From assembly GCF_014161445.1 (NCBI RefSeq), contig NZ_JABBXA010000003.1:372001-436000 (forward strand): DNA of 64,000 bases, read 5' to 3'. Position numbers and translations under genes: made by a program. This stretch comes from Microbispora sp. H13382. Its GTDB lineage: Bacteria > Actinomycetota > Actinomycetes > Streptosporangiales > Streptosporangiaceae. The notes below the pieces were generated by a model. It searched no databases. It saw nothing but the letters and a program-made list of their open reading frames with translations, and was not told the origin of the DNA. Shown here piece by piece: positions 1 to 9,747 of this stretch. Position 1 is the stretch's first letter, and each line of letters starts with the position of its first letter.

Positions 1-523
1 ACCGTGGTCGCGCACATGCGCCTCGGCAGATATGCCGGACTGACTGAGGTGGCCGCCGACCGGAGCCGGCGGCCCCCGCCTATGCCAGGAATCTACGGAA
101 CGACTCGTCGTGAGGCCCAGGGGAACCCGTAGGTCGCCGGCAGCGGCGGCGGGGTGGCGCGCACCAGGGTGATCCTGAGCCGGGACCGGGAAGGCCGGGC
201 CGAAGGTCCCACGCGGTGCGAGCCGTACGGCACTGCCGCCGCGGGCCGTCGTGCGGTGTCCTTGTGCCGTGGCAATGAACGGGCCTGTGGTCGTCCCCGG
301 ATCGGCAAAGCGGCGTACCGGCACGGTCGAGCTTCGCGGATACGCTGTTCTCGGGTGCGGCCCAGCCCCCCAAAAACATGGGCCTGTCCCTGCTGGGGCC
401 GGAGGTACAGGCGGGTTTCCTGGGTACAGGGATGCTCGTGGGCGGTGTCTTCTGACCGTTTCGCCGCGGCAACATCCTGTTAACCCTGGTCGGCGAGACT
501 GAGAGCGGAGAGCGAGGCGGAAC
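1..523. other. Gene-free left edge
   Basis: No convincing gene is seen in these 523 bases. Frame 1 is open from base 1 to a TAG at 130-132 and could be the tail of a truncated gene, but its codon use is unconvincing. Longer open frames on the minus strand lack the strong third-position GC bias of real genes here. The stretch holds one candidate regulatory 14-mer (197-210) and presumably the promoter of the stress gene that begins at 524. Confidence 0.5.
197..210 (-). promoter_or_regulatory. Candidate DevR/DosR-type box upstream of first stress gene
   Basis: Read on the minus strand the sequence is GGGACCTTCGGCCC. It matches 12 of 14 positions with GGGACTTTCCGCCC at 1027-1040, just upstream of the second universal stress protein gene. 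Universal stress genes are classic members of DosR/DevR/OsdR dormancy regulons in actinobacteria, and the GGGAC half resembles their box. No response regulator of this type is in the window, so the assignment is inference. Confidence 0.35.
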
Positions 524-994
524 GTGAACCAGCCGAAGATCGTGGTGGGCATCAACGGGTCGATGGCGTCGCAGGCCGCACTGCGGTGGGCCGCCGCCGA
601 GGGGGCGCTGCGCGGCGCGCGGGTCGAGGCGGTGTACGCCTGGGAGTGGACTGGCGGGCTGCACGCCCACTACGCGCCGATCGCGAGCCGCACCTCACGG
701 GAGGACGAGCGCAGGAGAGCGCTCGACGTCGCCGACCAGGCCGTCGCCGAACTCGGCGACCGCCACGTCGAGCCGGTGGTCGTCGAGGGGTCTCCGGCCC
801 AGGTCCTGCTGCGTGCGACCGAGGGCGCGGACCTGCTGGTGCTGGGGGCGCACGAGGCCGAGTCCGAGCCCTACCCCGTGCTCAACCCGGTCGTCTCCGC
901 CTGCCTGCTGCGCGCCAGGTGCCCGGTCGTCGTCGTGCTGCCCGGCATGGAGCACGACCGCCGTCCCGGGGTGCTCGCCGGCAGCAGATCCTGA
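524..994 (+). CDS. Universal stress protein, single domain
   Basis: A 156-residue UspA-fold protein, presumably cytoplasmic. The N-terminus (IVVGINGS at about residues 6-13) is the usual Usp strand with its phosphate-contacting segment, followed by ALRWAAAEGALRGARVEAVYAW. The C-terminal half has the expected strand (DLLVLGAHEAE), but the canonical ATP-binding signature G-x2-G-x9-G-S/T is degenerate: after LVLGAH the second glycine and the terminal GS are missing. It may therefore be a non-ATP-binding type. The start is GTG at 524 with an AGGCGG ribosome-binding site. A two-domain paralogue follows 82 bp downstream in the same orientation, each gene with its own GGGAC-type upstream motif, which suggests co-regulation as stress or dormancy genes. 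The family is certain; the specific role is unknown. Confidence 0.85.
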   Translation: MNQPKIVVGINGSMASQAALRWAAAEGALRGARVEAVYAWEWTGGLHAHYAPIASRTSREDERRRALDVADQAVAELGDRHVEPVVVEGSPAQVLLRATEGADLLVLGAHEAESEPYPVLNPVVSACLLRARCPVVVVLPGMEHDRRPGVLAGSRS

Positions 995-1026
995 TCCTCC
1001 CCGGGGCCGGATGTCCCGCCGGTCTC

Positions 1027-1040
1027 GGGACTTTCCGCCC
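1027..1040 (+). promoter_or_regulatory. Candidate DevR/DosR-type box upstream of second stress gene
   Basis: The sequence GGGACTTTCCGCCC lies 36 bp before the ATG at 1077. It is the partner of the inverted copy at 197-210 (12 of 14 identical). The position just upstream of a universal stress gene is suggestive of a dormancy-regulator site. Regulator identity is inference. Confidence 0.35.
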
Positions 1041-1076
1041 TGCCGGGCCGTGCGGCCCGCGGCGGAGCATGAGGAT

Positions 1077-1958
1077 ATGGAACCCAACAGCCCCGCCGGC
1101 GGCCCGGACGCCAACCCCGGGATCGTCGTCGGGTACGACGGCTCCGACTTCGCGATGCAGGCGCTCGACTGGGCGATGGACGAGGCGGAGTACCGGGACA
1201 CGCCCATCACGGTCTGCCACGCGTGGCAGACGCCGTACGGCGCGGGCGACGAGGAGGCGCGCAAGTCGCTGCAGCACGCGGCCGAGCACGTGCTGTGGCA
1301 CGGCGCCGAGTGCGCCCGGCAGTGCACGAGCGGCGTCCGCGTGCGGGAGGACCTGTTCGAGGGGCCGGCCTCCGACCGGCTCGTCGCGCTGTCGGAGACG
1401 GCCGACCTCATCGTCGTGGGATCGCGCGGGCTGAGCGGCGCGGCGCGCCGTGTGATGGGCTCGGTCGCGGGACACGTGGCGACGCACGCGCTCTGCCCGG
1501 TGATCGTGGTCCGCGGCGCGGGGTCGCTCCCGCACCGCAGGCACCCCGGTCCGATCGTCGTGGGAGTCGGCGGCGGCGACGACCACGTCCTCGCCTTCGC
1601 CTACCGCGAGGCCGTCCTGCGCGCGCTGCCGCTGATCGCGGTGCACGCCTGGCGCTACCCGGCGGCGGTGTGGAGCGCGGGCATGGCGCCCATGGTGATG
1701 TCCGATGTCCCGGGCCGGGAGGCCGTCGAGGCGCTGGAGGCCGCCGTGGAGCCCTGGCGCGCGCGGTACCCGGACGTGCACACGCTGCTCCAGCCGGTCG
1801 AGGGTCCCGTGCTCGACGTGCTGGCCGACACCTCTCCAGGCGCGACCATGCTGGTCGTCGGCGCGACCCGCGCCAGGGGCGTGCTCGGCAGGCTCGGGTC
1901 GGTCACCCGGCCGCTGATCGACGCGGTCACCTGTCCGGTGGCCGTCGTCCGGTCCTGA
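1077..1958 (+). CDS. Universal stress protein, tandem UspA domains
   Basis: A 293-residue protein with two UspA domains. Domain 1 (about residues 13-150) starts IVVGYDGSDFA and ends with GSRGLSGAARRVMGSVAGHV, a good match to the ATP-binding signature G-x2-G-x9-GS. Domain 2 (about 160-293) starts IVVGVGGGDD and ends GATRARGVLGRLGSVTRPL, also with the signature. Both halves therefore look nucleotide-binding, unlike the single-domain neighbour upstream. I chose ATG 1077 because it has a GGCGGAG site about 10 bp upstream and precedes the first conserved strand; extending the frame leftward would overlap the upstream gene. Tandem Usp proteins are typical of actinobacterial hypoxia or stationary-phase regulons. 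A candidate box sits at 1027-1040. Confidence 0.9.
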   Translation: MEPNSPAGGPDANPGIVVGYDGSDFAMQALDWAMDEAEYRDTPITVCHAWQTPYGAGDEEARKSLQHAAEHVLWHGAECARQCTSGVRVREDLFEGPASDRLVALSETADLIVVGSRGLSGAARRVMGSVAGHVATHALCPVIVVRGAGSLPHRRHPGPIVVGVGGGDDHVLAFAYREAVLRALPLIAVHAWRYPAAVWSAGMAPMVMSDVPGREAVEALEAAVEPWRARYPDVHTLLQPVEGPVLDVLADTSPGATMLVVGATRARGVLGRLGSVTRPLIDAVTCPVAVVRS

Positions 1959-2108
1959 CCGGCCGGGACCGATCCATGCCGAGGCGGGACGCGCAAGGGC
2001 AGCGCGCGTACGTTAGCGACGTCAGGTAATCGGCAAATTCATACAAGTTTGTGATAAAGACACTTATTGGTCCTGGTGTCGCGGTGGTCTACCCCTAAAG
2101 TCCGGGAC

Positions 2109-4511
2109 ATGCGTGCTCTATCCCGGGCCTGTCCCGATGACCGCTCCGGCGCCCGCGCGATCGCCGTGCTCGCGGCCGCCGGTCTCCTGGCCGCCGGCGT
2201 CGCGGTCATGTCGCCGTCGCCCGCCTCGGCCGAGCCGGGCGACGTCGTGATCAGCCAGGTGTACGGAGGCGGCGGCAACTCCGGCGCCCCGTACACCAAC
2301 GACTACGTCGAGCTCTTCAACCGCGGCACCGCCGCCATCTCGCTGGACGGCTGGTCCCTCCAGTACACGAGTGCCACCGGGACCGGCCTGTTCGGCTCCC
2401 AGAAGCAGAACCTGTCGGGCTCGCTCGCCCCGGGCCAGTACCACCTCGTCCAGCTGTCCGCCGGATCGACGCCGAGCGGCGCGCTCCCGGCCCCCGACAC
2501 CGTCGGCACCCTCAGCCTGAGCGGCACGGCCGGCAAGGTCGCCCTGGTCCGCTCGGCCACGGGCCTGGCCTGCAACGGCGGCTCCTCGCCCTGCACACCG
2601 GAGCAGACCGCGCAGATCGCCGACCTCGTCGGGTACGGCACGGCCAACTACTTCGAGGGCACGGCGGCGGCCCCGGGCCTGAGCAACGCCACGGCCGCGG
2701 TGCGCGCCGGCGGCGGCTGCGCGGACACCGACGACAACGCCGCCGACTTCGCCGCGGGCACGCCCGCGCCGCGCAACACGGCGACGCCCCCGGCTCCCTG
2801 CGGCGCCGTCTCCCCGTCGCCGTCCGCGACCCCCTCTGCCTCGCCGTCGCCGTCGCCGTCGCCGACGCCGACCGTCGACCCCTGCGAGGTGCCGGCGAAC
2901 CGGCAGATCGCCGAGGTCCAGGGCAGCGGAGACGCCTCCCCGCTCGTGGGGCAGACCGTCCGGGTCGAGGGAATCGTGACCGGCGACTTCCAGGAGAGCG
3001 GCCAGCAGAGCGGCTTCTACTTCCAGGACGCGACGCCCGACGCCGACCCGGCGACCTCCGACGGCCTGTTCGCGTTCGCCCGGGCGACCGTGAAGGACGT
3101 CAAGGCGGGCGACCGCGTGCTCGTCACCGGCCGGGTCACCGAGTTCAACGGGCTCACCGAGCTGTCCCCGGTCACGGCGGTGGACGTGTGCGGCACCGGC
3201 ACGATCACGCCCAAGGTCTACGACCTGCCGCGGGCCGCCGGCGCCACCTTCGAGCCGTACGAGAACGTGCTCGTGACCTTCCCCGAGCCGCTGACCGTGA
3301 CCGACCACTACAACCTCGGCCGTTTCGGCGAGGTGACGGTCGCCGCCGGCGGCAGGCGCTTCCAGCCGACCGACCGGCCCGGCGTGGACCCCGCGCTGGA
3401 CGCCCGCAGGTCGCTGCTGATCGATGACGGTTCGAACACCGAGAACCCGGCCACGATCCCGTACACGAGTCCGGAGGTCGTGCGGCTCGGGGACACCGCG
3501 AAGAACGTCACCGGCGTGCTGAGCTACGGCTTCGGGGCCTACCGGCTGGAGCCGACCAAGCCGATCACGTTCACGCGCACCAACCCGAGAAAGCCGGCGC
3601 CCGCGCCGGTGGGCGGCAACGTCCGCGTGGCGAGCCTCAACACGCTCAACTGGTTCACCACGCTCGACTCGCGCGGCGCCGACACGGCCGAGGAGCAGCA
3701 GCGGCAGCTCAGGAAGATCGTCGCCACGCTGAAGGGCCTCGACGCCGACGTCGTCGGGCTCATGGAGGTCGAGAACAACGGGCAGACCGCGCTCAACGCG
3801 CTGGTCGCCGCCCTGAACGCCGAGGTGGGCGCGGGCACGTACGCCGCCCTGACCCACCCCCACCCGGGCACCGACCTGATCCACGTCGCGGCGATCTACA
3901 AGCCGGCGCGGGTGCGCCCGGTGGGCGAGACGCTGTCGTCCACCGACCCCGTCTTCCGGCGTCCGCCGCTGATCCAGACCTTCCGCCGGACGGGCGGCGG
4001 GCAGCCGTTCACGCTGCTCGTCAACCACTTCAAGTCGAAGGGCTGCGACGAGGAGGCGACCGGCGGCGACACCGACCAGGGCAACGGCCAGGGCTGCTAC
4101 AACGCCGAGCGCGTACGGCAGGCCAAGGCGGTGCTCGGCCTCATCGGCTCGATGGACCTGCCGAACCCGCTGGTGATCGGCGACCTCAACGCGTACGGCG
4201 AGGAGGACCCGATCGACACGCTGGAGGAGGGCGGCCTCACCAGCCTGTCCAAGCGCTTCGTCCCCGCGGCCCAGCGCTACAGCTACCTGTTCGACGGGCT
4301 GTCCGGCGAGCTCGACCACGCCATGGCCGGCGAGCAGCTGGTCAAGCGGGTGACCGGGGCGACGATCTGGCACGTCAACGCCGACGAGCCGCGCATCCTC
4401 GACTACAACCTGGAGTACAACCCGCCGAGCCTGTACCGGCCCGACGCGTTCCGCTCCTCCGACCACGACCCGCTGCTGATCGGGCTCGACCTGCCCGGTG
4501 GTAAGCACTGA
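2109..4511 (+). CDS. Secreted endonuclease/exonuclease/phosphatase (ExeM/NucH type)
   Basis: An 800-residue extracellular nuclease. A signal peptide spans about residues 1-42 (hydrophobic AVLAAAGLLAAGVAV, ending PASA before EPGDVV). A lamin-tail domain follows (about 43-180, VVISQVYGGGGN...YVELFNRG), then a Pro/Ser-rich linker (about 237-256), an OB-fold-like region (about 265-390) and the C-terminal catalytic DNase I-like domain (about 500-797). Catalytic landmarks are NTLNWF, GLMEVENNG (metal-binding Glu), VNHFKSKG, VIGDLNAYGEEDP and the terminal SSDHDPLLIG. This order is that of ExeM/YhcR-type extracellular nucleases, which degrade external DNA for nutrient scavenging. I preferred ATG 2109 because it starts the signal peptide; a TTG at 2067 is in frame. 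A strong bidirectional hairpin follows the stop. Confidence 0.92.
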   Translation: MRALSRACPDDRSGARAIAVLAAAGLLAAGVAVMSPSPASAEPGDVVISQVYGGGGNSGAPYTNDYVELFNRGTAAISLDGWSLQYTSATGTGLFGSQKQNLSGSLAPGQYHLVQLSAGSTPSGALPAPDTVGTLSLSGTAGKVALVRSATGLACNGGSSPCTPEQTAQIADLVGYGTANYFEGTAAAPGLSNATAAVRAGGGCADTDDNAADFAAGTPAPRNTATPPAPCGAVSPSPSATPSASPSPSPSPTPTVDPCEVPANRQIAEVQGSGDASPLVGQTVRVEGIVTGDFQESGQQSGFYFQDATPDADPATSDGLFAFARATVKDVKAGDRVLVTGRVTEFNGLTELSPVTAVDVCGTGTITPKVYDLPRAAGATFEPYENVLVTFPEPLTVTDHYNLGRFGEVTVAAGGRRFQPTDRPGVDPALDARRSLLIDDGSNTENPATIPYTSPEVVRLGDTAKNVTGVLSYGFGAYRLEPTKPITFTRTNPRKPAPAPVGGNVRVASLNTLNWFTTLDSRGADTAEEQQRQLRKIVATLKGLDADVVGLMEVENNGQTALNALVAALNAEVGAGTYAALTHPHPGTDLIHVAAIYKPARVRPVGETLSSTDPVFRRPPLIQTFRRTGGGQPFTLLVNHFKSKGCDEEATGGDTDQGNGQGCYNAERVRQAKAVLGLIGSMDLPNPLVIGDLNAYGEEDPIDTLEEGGLTSLSKRFVPAAQRYSYLFDGLSGELDHAMAGEQLVKRVTGATIWHVNADEPRILDYNLEYNPPSLYRPDAFRSSDHDPLLIGLDLPGGKH

Positions 4512-4525
4512 CGACCCCGCACGCG

Positions 4526-4553
4526 AAGGGCCCCCGGCGACGGGGGCCCTTTT
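4526..4553. terminator. Bidirectional terminator between nuclease gene and ctaD
   Basis: Perfect 9-bp stem GGGCCCCCG / CGGGGGCCC with GCGA loop (4528-4549). It is flanked by AA on the left and TTTT on the right, so it works for both convergent genes. It lies 14 bp after the nuclease stop codon and 14 bp after the ctaD stop. Confidence 0.9.
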
Positions 4554-4566
4554 CTGTAAAACGGGT

Positions 4567-6255
<1,689 letters not shown>

Positions 6256-6377
6256 CCGGGTGCTCCTTCTACGTCAAGAAGGTCTCCTGCCCAACCACGC
6301 GATACGCATCGCGAAATGGAATGCTTGGATTGTCCGGCTGGTTATGCCCGCTGAAGACCGAGCGAAAGGAGTCGCCC

Positions 6378-6743
6378 GTGGCGACCATCGAGGTAACCGA
6401 GAAGAACTTCAACGACATCGCCGACAACGGCATCGTACTGCTCGATTTCTGGGCATCCTGGTGCGGCCCCTGCCGGTCCTTCGCTCCGATCTTCGAGAAG
6501 GCGTCCGAGGAGCACGCGGACATCACCTTCGGCAAGATCGACACTGAGGCTCAGCCGGCCCTGTCGGAGGGCTTCGAGATCACCGCGATTCCGACGATCA
6601 TGGCGATTCGTGACGGCATCGTGGTCTTCGCCCAGCCGGGCGCGTTGCCCGCGCCGGCGCTCGAGGACCTGATCCGGCAGCTGCGCGCGCTCGACATGGA
6701 CGCCATCCGCGCCCAGATCGAGGCGGAGGCCAAGAACAGCTGA
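6378..6743 (+). CDS. trxA: Thioredoxin
   Basis: A 121-residue cytoplasmic thioredoxin: disulfide reductase and electron donor recycled by thioredoxin reductase. It carries the active-site motif WCGPC in FWASWCGPCRSF (about residues 27-38) and the cis-proline loop AIPTIMAIRDG. The C-terminal helix is slightly extended compared with E. coli TrxA. GTG 6378 is preferred over upstream in-frame starts because GAAAGGAG lies 6-7 bp before it and homology begins there (ATIEVTEKNF). No thioredoxin reductase gene is adjacent. It is divergent from ctaD and convergent with the DAHP synthase gene, separated from the latter by a hairpin terminator. Confidence 0.93.
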   Translation: MATIEVTEKNFNDIADNGIVLLDFWASWCGPCRSFAPIFEKASEEHADITFGKIDTEAQPALSEGFEITAIPTIMAIRDGIVVFAQPGALPAPALEDLIRQLRALDMDAIRAQIEAEAKNS

Positions 6744-6763
6744 GGGGCCGCCCGGCAGACGAA

Positions 6764-6805
6764 ACCGCCGTCACCCGGTCCGAGTGATCGGAGGGCGACG
6801 GCGGT
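6764..6805. terminator. Long hairpin terminator between trxA and DAHP synthase gene
   Basis: Outer stem ACCGCCGTC (6764-6772) pairs with GACGGCGGT (6797-6805), and an inner stem TCCGA/TCGGA pairs near the apex. It lies between convergent genes and can serve both. Confidence 0.75.
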
Positions 6806-6836
6806 ATCAGACAGCCGGAGGTACGGAACGGTTCCG

Positions 6837-8195
6837 TCAGCTCGAGCGGTACAGCTCCGCGACGCGGAAGGCGAGGTCGAGCGACTGGCCGCGGTTGAGG
6901 CGGGGGTCGCAGGCGGTCTCGTAGCGCAGCGCCAGGTCCTCCTCCACGATCGCGTGCCCGCCGCCCACGCACTCGGTGACGTCGTCGCCGGTGAACTCGA
7001 TATGGATGCCGCCGGGGTGGGTGCCGAGCGCGTGGTGGACCTCGAAGAACCCCGCGACCTCGTCCAGCACGTCGTCCAGGCGGCGGGTCTTGTGCCCGCT
7101 CGGCGCCTCGAAGGTGTTGCCGTGCATCGGGTCGCACACCCAGGCCACGGTGGCGCCGCTGGCGGTGACCTTCTCCACCAGCGTCGGCAGCGCGTCGCGG
7201 ACCCTGCCCGCGCCCATCCGCGTGATGAAGGTGAGCCGCCCGGGCTCGTTGTCCGGGTTCAGCTTGTCGATCAGCGCGATGGCCTCTTCCGGCGTGGTCG
7301 TCGGGCCGAGCTTCACGCCGATCGGGTTGCGGATGCGGCTGAAGAACTCGACGTGGGCCCCGTCGAGCTGCCGGGTGCGCTCGCCGATCCACACCATGTG
7401 CGCCGACACGTCGTACGGCTGACCCGTACGGGAGTCGATCCGGGTGAGCGCCCGGTCGTAGTCGAGGATCAGGGCCTCGTGGGAGGAGTAGAACTCGACG
7501 GTGTGGAACTCCTCGGGGTGGGCCCCGCAGGCCCGCATGAACGCCAGCGCCTGGTCGATCTCCCGCGCCAGCTGCTCGTAGCGCCGCCCCGCCGGGGACT
7601 CCGCGACGAAGTCCTGGTTCCACGCGTGGACCTGGCGCAGGTCGGCGTAGCCGCCCTTGGTGAAGGCCCGCGCGAGGTTCAGCGTGCTCGCCGACGAGTG
7701 GTAGGCCCGCAGCAGCCGGTTCGGGTCGGGACGGCGGGCCTCGGCGGTGAAGTCGAACCCGTTGACCATGTCGCCCCGGTAGGCGGGCAGCTCGACGCCG
7801 TCGCGGACCTCGTTGGGCTTGGACCGCGGCTTGGCGAACTGCCCGGCGAGCCGGCCGATCTTGACGACCGGGACGCGGCCCGCGTAGGTCAGCACGATCG
7901 CCATCTGCAGCAGCGTCTTGAGCTTGTTGCGCACGTTCTCTGCCGTCGCGCCCGCGAAGGTCTCGGCGCAGTCGCCGCCCTGCAGGACGAACGCCTCGCC
8001 GCGCGCCACGGCGGCCATGCCCTCCTTGAGCTGGTCGCATTCGCCGGCGAACACCAGCGGGGGCAGGGACGCCAGCTCCGCGACGACCTTGTCCAGTTCG
8101 CCGCGGTCGGGCCAGTCCGGCTGCTGGGCCGCGGGCAGGTCACGCCAGGTGTCCAGGGCACGCGAGGTGTCGGGGTTCGATGCGCTCACGGTCAC
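6837..8195 (-). CDS. aroG: Class II 3-deoxy-7-phosphoheptulonate synthase
   Basis: A 452-residue cytoplasmic class II (plant/Mycobacterium type) DAHP synthase. It condenses phosphoenolpyruvate and erythrose 4-phosphate in the first step of the shikimate pathway. Family hallmarks are TWRDLPAAQQPDWPD near the start, PLVFAGECDQL with the metal-binding Cys, LQGGDCAETF, KPRSKPNEVRDGV, RIDSRTGQPYD, RNPIGVKLGP, WVCDPMHGNT and CDPRLNRGQSL. The start is most likely GTG 8195 (second GTG at 8189), because actinobacterial homologues begin with a similar short TV-leader. The upstream monooxygenase gene ends at 8201, so the two are probably translationally coupled. The symbol follows Mycobacterium tuberculosis AroG. 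Aromatic-precursor supply is its certain role; any link to the peptide cluster is speculation. Confidence 0.96.
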   Translation of the reverse strand: MTVSASNPDTSRALDTWRDLPAAQQPDWPDRGELDKVVAELASLPPLVFAGECDQLKEGMAAVARGEAFVLQGGDCAETFAGATAENVRNKLKTLLQMAIVLTYAGRVPVVKIGRLAGQFAKPRSKPNEVRDGVELPAYRGDMVNGFDFTAEARRPDPNRLLRAYHSSASTLNLARAFTKGGYADLRQVHAWNQDFVAESPAGRRYEQLAREIDQALAFMRACGAHPEEFHTVEFYSSHEALILDYDRALTRIDSRTGQPYDVSAHMVWIGERTRQLDGAHVEFFSRIRNPIGVKLGPTTTPEEAIALIDKLNPDNEPGRLTFITRMGAGRVRDALPTLVEKVTASGATVAWVCDPMHGNTFEAPSGHKTRRLDDVLDEVAGFFEVHHALGTHPGGIHIEFTGDDVTECVGGGHAIVEEDLALRYETACDPRLNRGQSLDLAFRVAELYRSS

Positions 8196-8200
8196 CAAGG

Positions 8201-9448
8201 TTATTGCACCCCGTCCTGTGCGGCCCCCTCCCTGTCCACTTGCTGAGATCTTTTTTCTTGCGCAGTAAGCCGCACGTGCTCGGGCAGCACACCGAGCCCG
8301 ATGAACCGGGGCAGCAGCGAGCGCACCACCGGCACGCGGGTGAGGTCGGGGATCCGCGCCACCGGACCGGCGAGGGCCGGCCGGATGATCCGTTCCTGCA
8401 CCACCCGCTGCGCGGCCTGGACGACGGCCGTGGGCGCCTTCCTGCGCCGCTCCACCTTCGCGAGCAGCCCGGCGGGGGCCCGGCCGCGCAGCAGGGCCGG
8501 CCCCACGATGTTGGCGGTCGCGACGGCGTCCTGCACCGCGAGGTTGATCCCGACGCCGAAGACCGGCGACATCGCGTGGGCCGCGTCGCCGATCAGCAGC
8601 AGCCCGGGTAGGTGCCAGCGCGTGAGCCGGTTCAGCTCGACGCTCAGCACGCCCACCTCGTCGAAGCCGTGCAGCTCGGACGTCCTGCCGCCGAGGAAGG
8701 GCAGCAGCCGTTCCACCTCGCGGCGCAGCCCGTCGACGCCCCCCGCCTCCAGCGCGGCGAAGCCGCCCTTCGGGATGACGTAGGCGAGCTGCCAGTACGT
8801 CTCCCTGTTGATCGCGACCATGAGCCGCCCGGCCGACGCCCGCAGGAACGGCTGCCCGGGGTCGCCCGCCGCCCGCGGCAGCCGGAACCAGACGACGTCC
8901 ATCGGCGCGCCGAACCGCTTCGGCGCGAGGCCGGCCGCCCGCCGCACGTCGGAGTGCCGGCCGTCCGCGGCGACCGTGAGGACCGCCCTGATCTCGTGCT
9001 CCTCGCCCCGCTCGTCGCGGTAGCGCACGCCCCGGATCGCGCCGTCGTGCCGTACGAGATCGGTGACCCTGGCGTTCATCAGGAGATGGAAGCCGGGGTA
9101 GGCGCGCGCCTCGCGAGTGAGCAGGTCGAGGAAATCCCACTGCGGGACGAAGGCGATGTACCGATACCTCCCCGGCAGACGCCGCAGGTCGGAGATGGGC
9201 ACCTCGCCGTCGTCGGTCCGCATCGACATGACGTACGCCTTGCGATGCGGCAGCCGGTGGAACGCCTCGGCCAGCCCGATCTCGTCCAGCACCTGGAGGG
9301 TCGAGGGATGGATGGTGTCACCGCGGAAGTCCCGCAGGAAGTCCGCGTGCTTCTCCAGCAGTGTGACGTCGACGCCCGCGCGGGCCAGGAGCAGCGCGAG
9401 CATGGCCCCCGCGGGCCCGCCGCCCGCGATCACGCATGTCGTCTCCAT
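8201..9448 (-). CDS. FAD-dependent monooxygenase (PHBH-fold)
   Basis: A 415-residue flavoprotein of the p-hydroxybenzoate hydroxylase fold. The N-terminal Rossmann motif GGGPAGAMLALLLARAG (about residues 8-24) ends in an acidic ribose-binding stretch (VTLLEKHADF). A mid-protein AADGRHSDVRRAAG corresponds to the DG motif, and GDAAHAMSPVFGVGINLAVQDA to the GD motif binding FAD. These enzymes usually hydroxylate aromatic or polyketide-like substrates with NAD(P)H and oxygen; the substrate here cannot be read. It ends 5 bp before the DAHP synthase start, so it is probably co-transcribed with it, which loosely suggests a role in aromatic metabolism. The start is ATG 9448. Confidence 0.88.
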   Translation of the reverse strand: METTCVIAGGGPAGAMLALLLARAGVDVTLLEKHADFLRDFRGDTIHPSTLQVLDEIGLAEAFHRLPHRKAYVMSMRTDDGEVPISDLRRLPGRYRYIAFVPQWDFLDLLTREARAYPGFHLLMNARVTDLVRHDGAIRGVRYRDERGEEHEIRAVLTVAADGRHSDVRRAAGLAPKRFGAPMDVVWFRLPRAAGDPGQPFLRASAGRLMVAINRETYWQLAYVIPKGGFAALEAGGVDGLRREVERLLPFLGGRTSELHGFDEVGVLSVELNRLTRWHLPGLLLIGDAAHAMSPVFGVGINLAVQDAVATANIVGPALLRGRAPAGLLAKVERRRKAPTAVVQAAQRVVQERIIRPALAGPVARIPDLTRVPVVRSLLPRFIGLGVLPEHVRLTAQEKRSQQVDREGAAQDGVQ

Positions 9449-9577
9449 AATTCATCACCCGCTGAAATCATCTCACGCGGAGGGCCGGGCCGCCAGGGCC
9501 GGCCCGAAGTGGGCCTACCGGAGCGCATGCGGGACCGCTATTTTGTGATCAAAGGAGTCGGCCTTCGGGAGTTCGCT

Positions 9578-9745
9578 GTGAGTGCTCGTGTCAGCCACCT
9601 GCCGCGTGTCGCGGCCGGGGCGATGGTCCTGTCCCTCGTGGCGTCGCTGACCGTCGGAGCGCCCGCGGCACTCGCCGCGACCGCCGACTCCGAGCCGCAC
9701 ACCGGCAACGGGTGCGGCTCGCAGTCCCTCACACTGGAGGCGTGA
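9578..9745 (+). CDS. Very small secreted peptide
   Basis: A 55-residue product of unknown function. It has a basic N-terminus, a hydrophobic stretch (AAGAMVLSLVASLTVGA) and an alanine-rich cleavage region (PAALAA), an excellent Sec-type signal peptide. After cleavage only about 20 residues would remain, including a single cysteine (HTGNGCGSQ). GTG 9578 has GGGAG 6 bp upstream; an in-frame ATG at 9527 would add 17 residues. It ends 2 bp before the convergent kinase gene. It may be a real small exported peptide or the remnant of a truncated secreted protein. No family is recognised. Confidence 0.55.
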   Translation: MSARVSHLPRVAAGAMVLSLVASLTVGAPAALAATADSEPHTGNGCGSQSLTLEA

Positions 9746-9747
9746 CC

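Noticed and set aside
1-132. Open frame running in from the left edge
   Set aside because: Forty-three codons with weak codon bias and no recognisable protein family; not enough to call a truncated gene.
6837-9140. Apparent 767-residue fusion of monooxygenase-frame sequence with DAHP synthase
   Set aside because: The first 315 residues are out of frame relative to the real monooxygenase; the true DAHP synthase starts at about 8195 and the monooxygenase is a separate gene ending at 8201.
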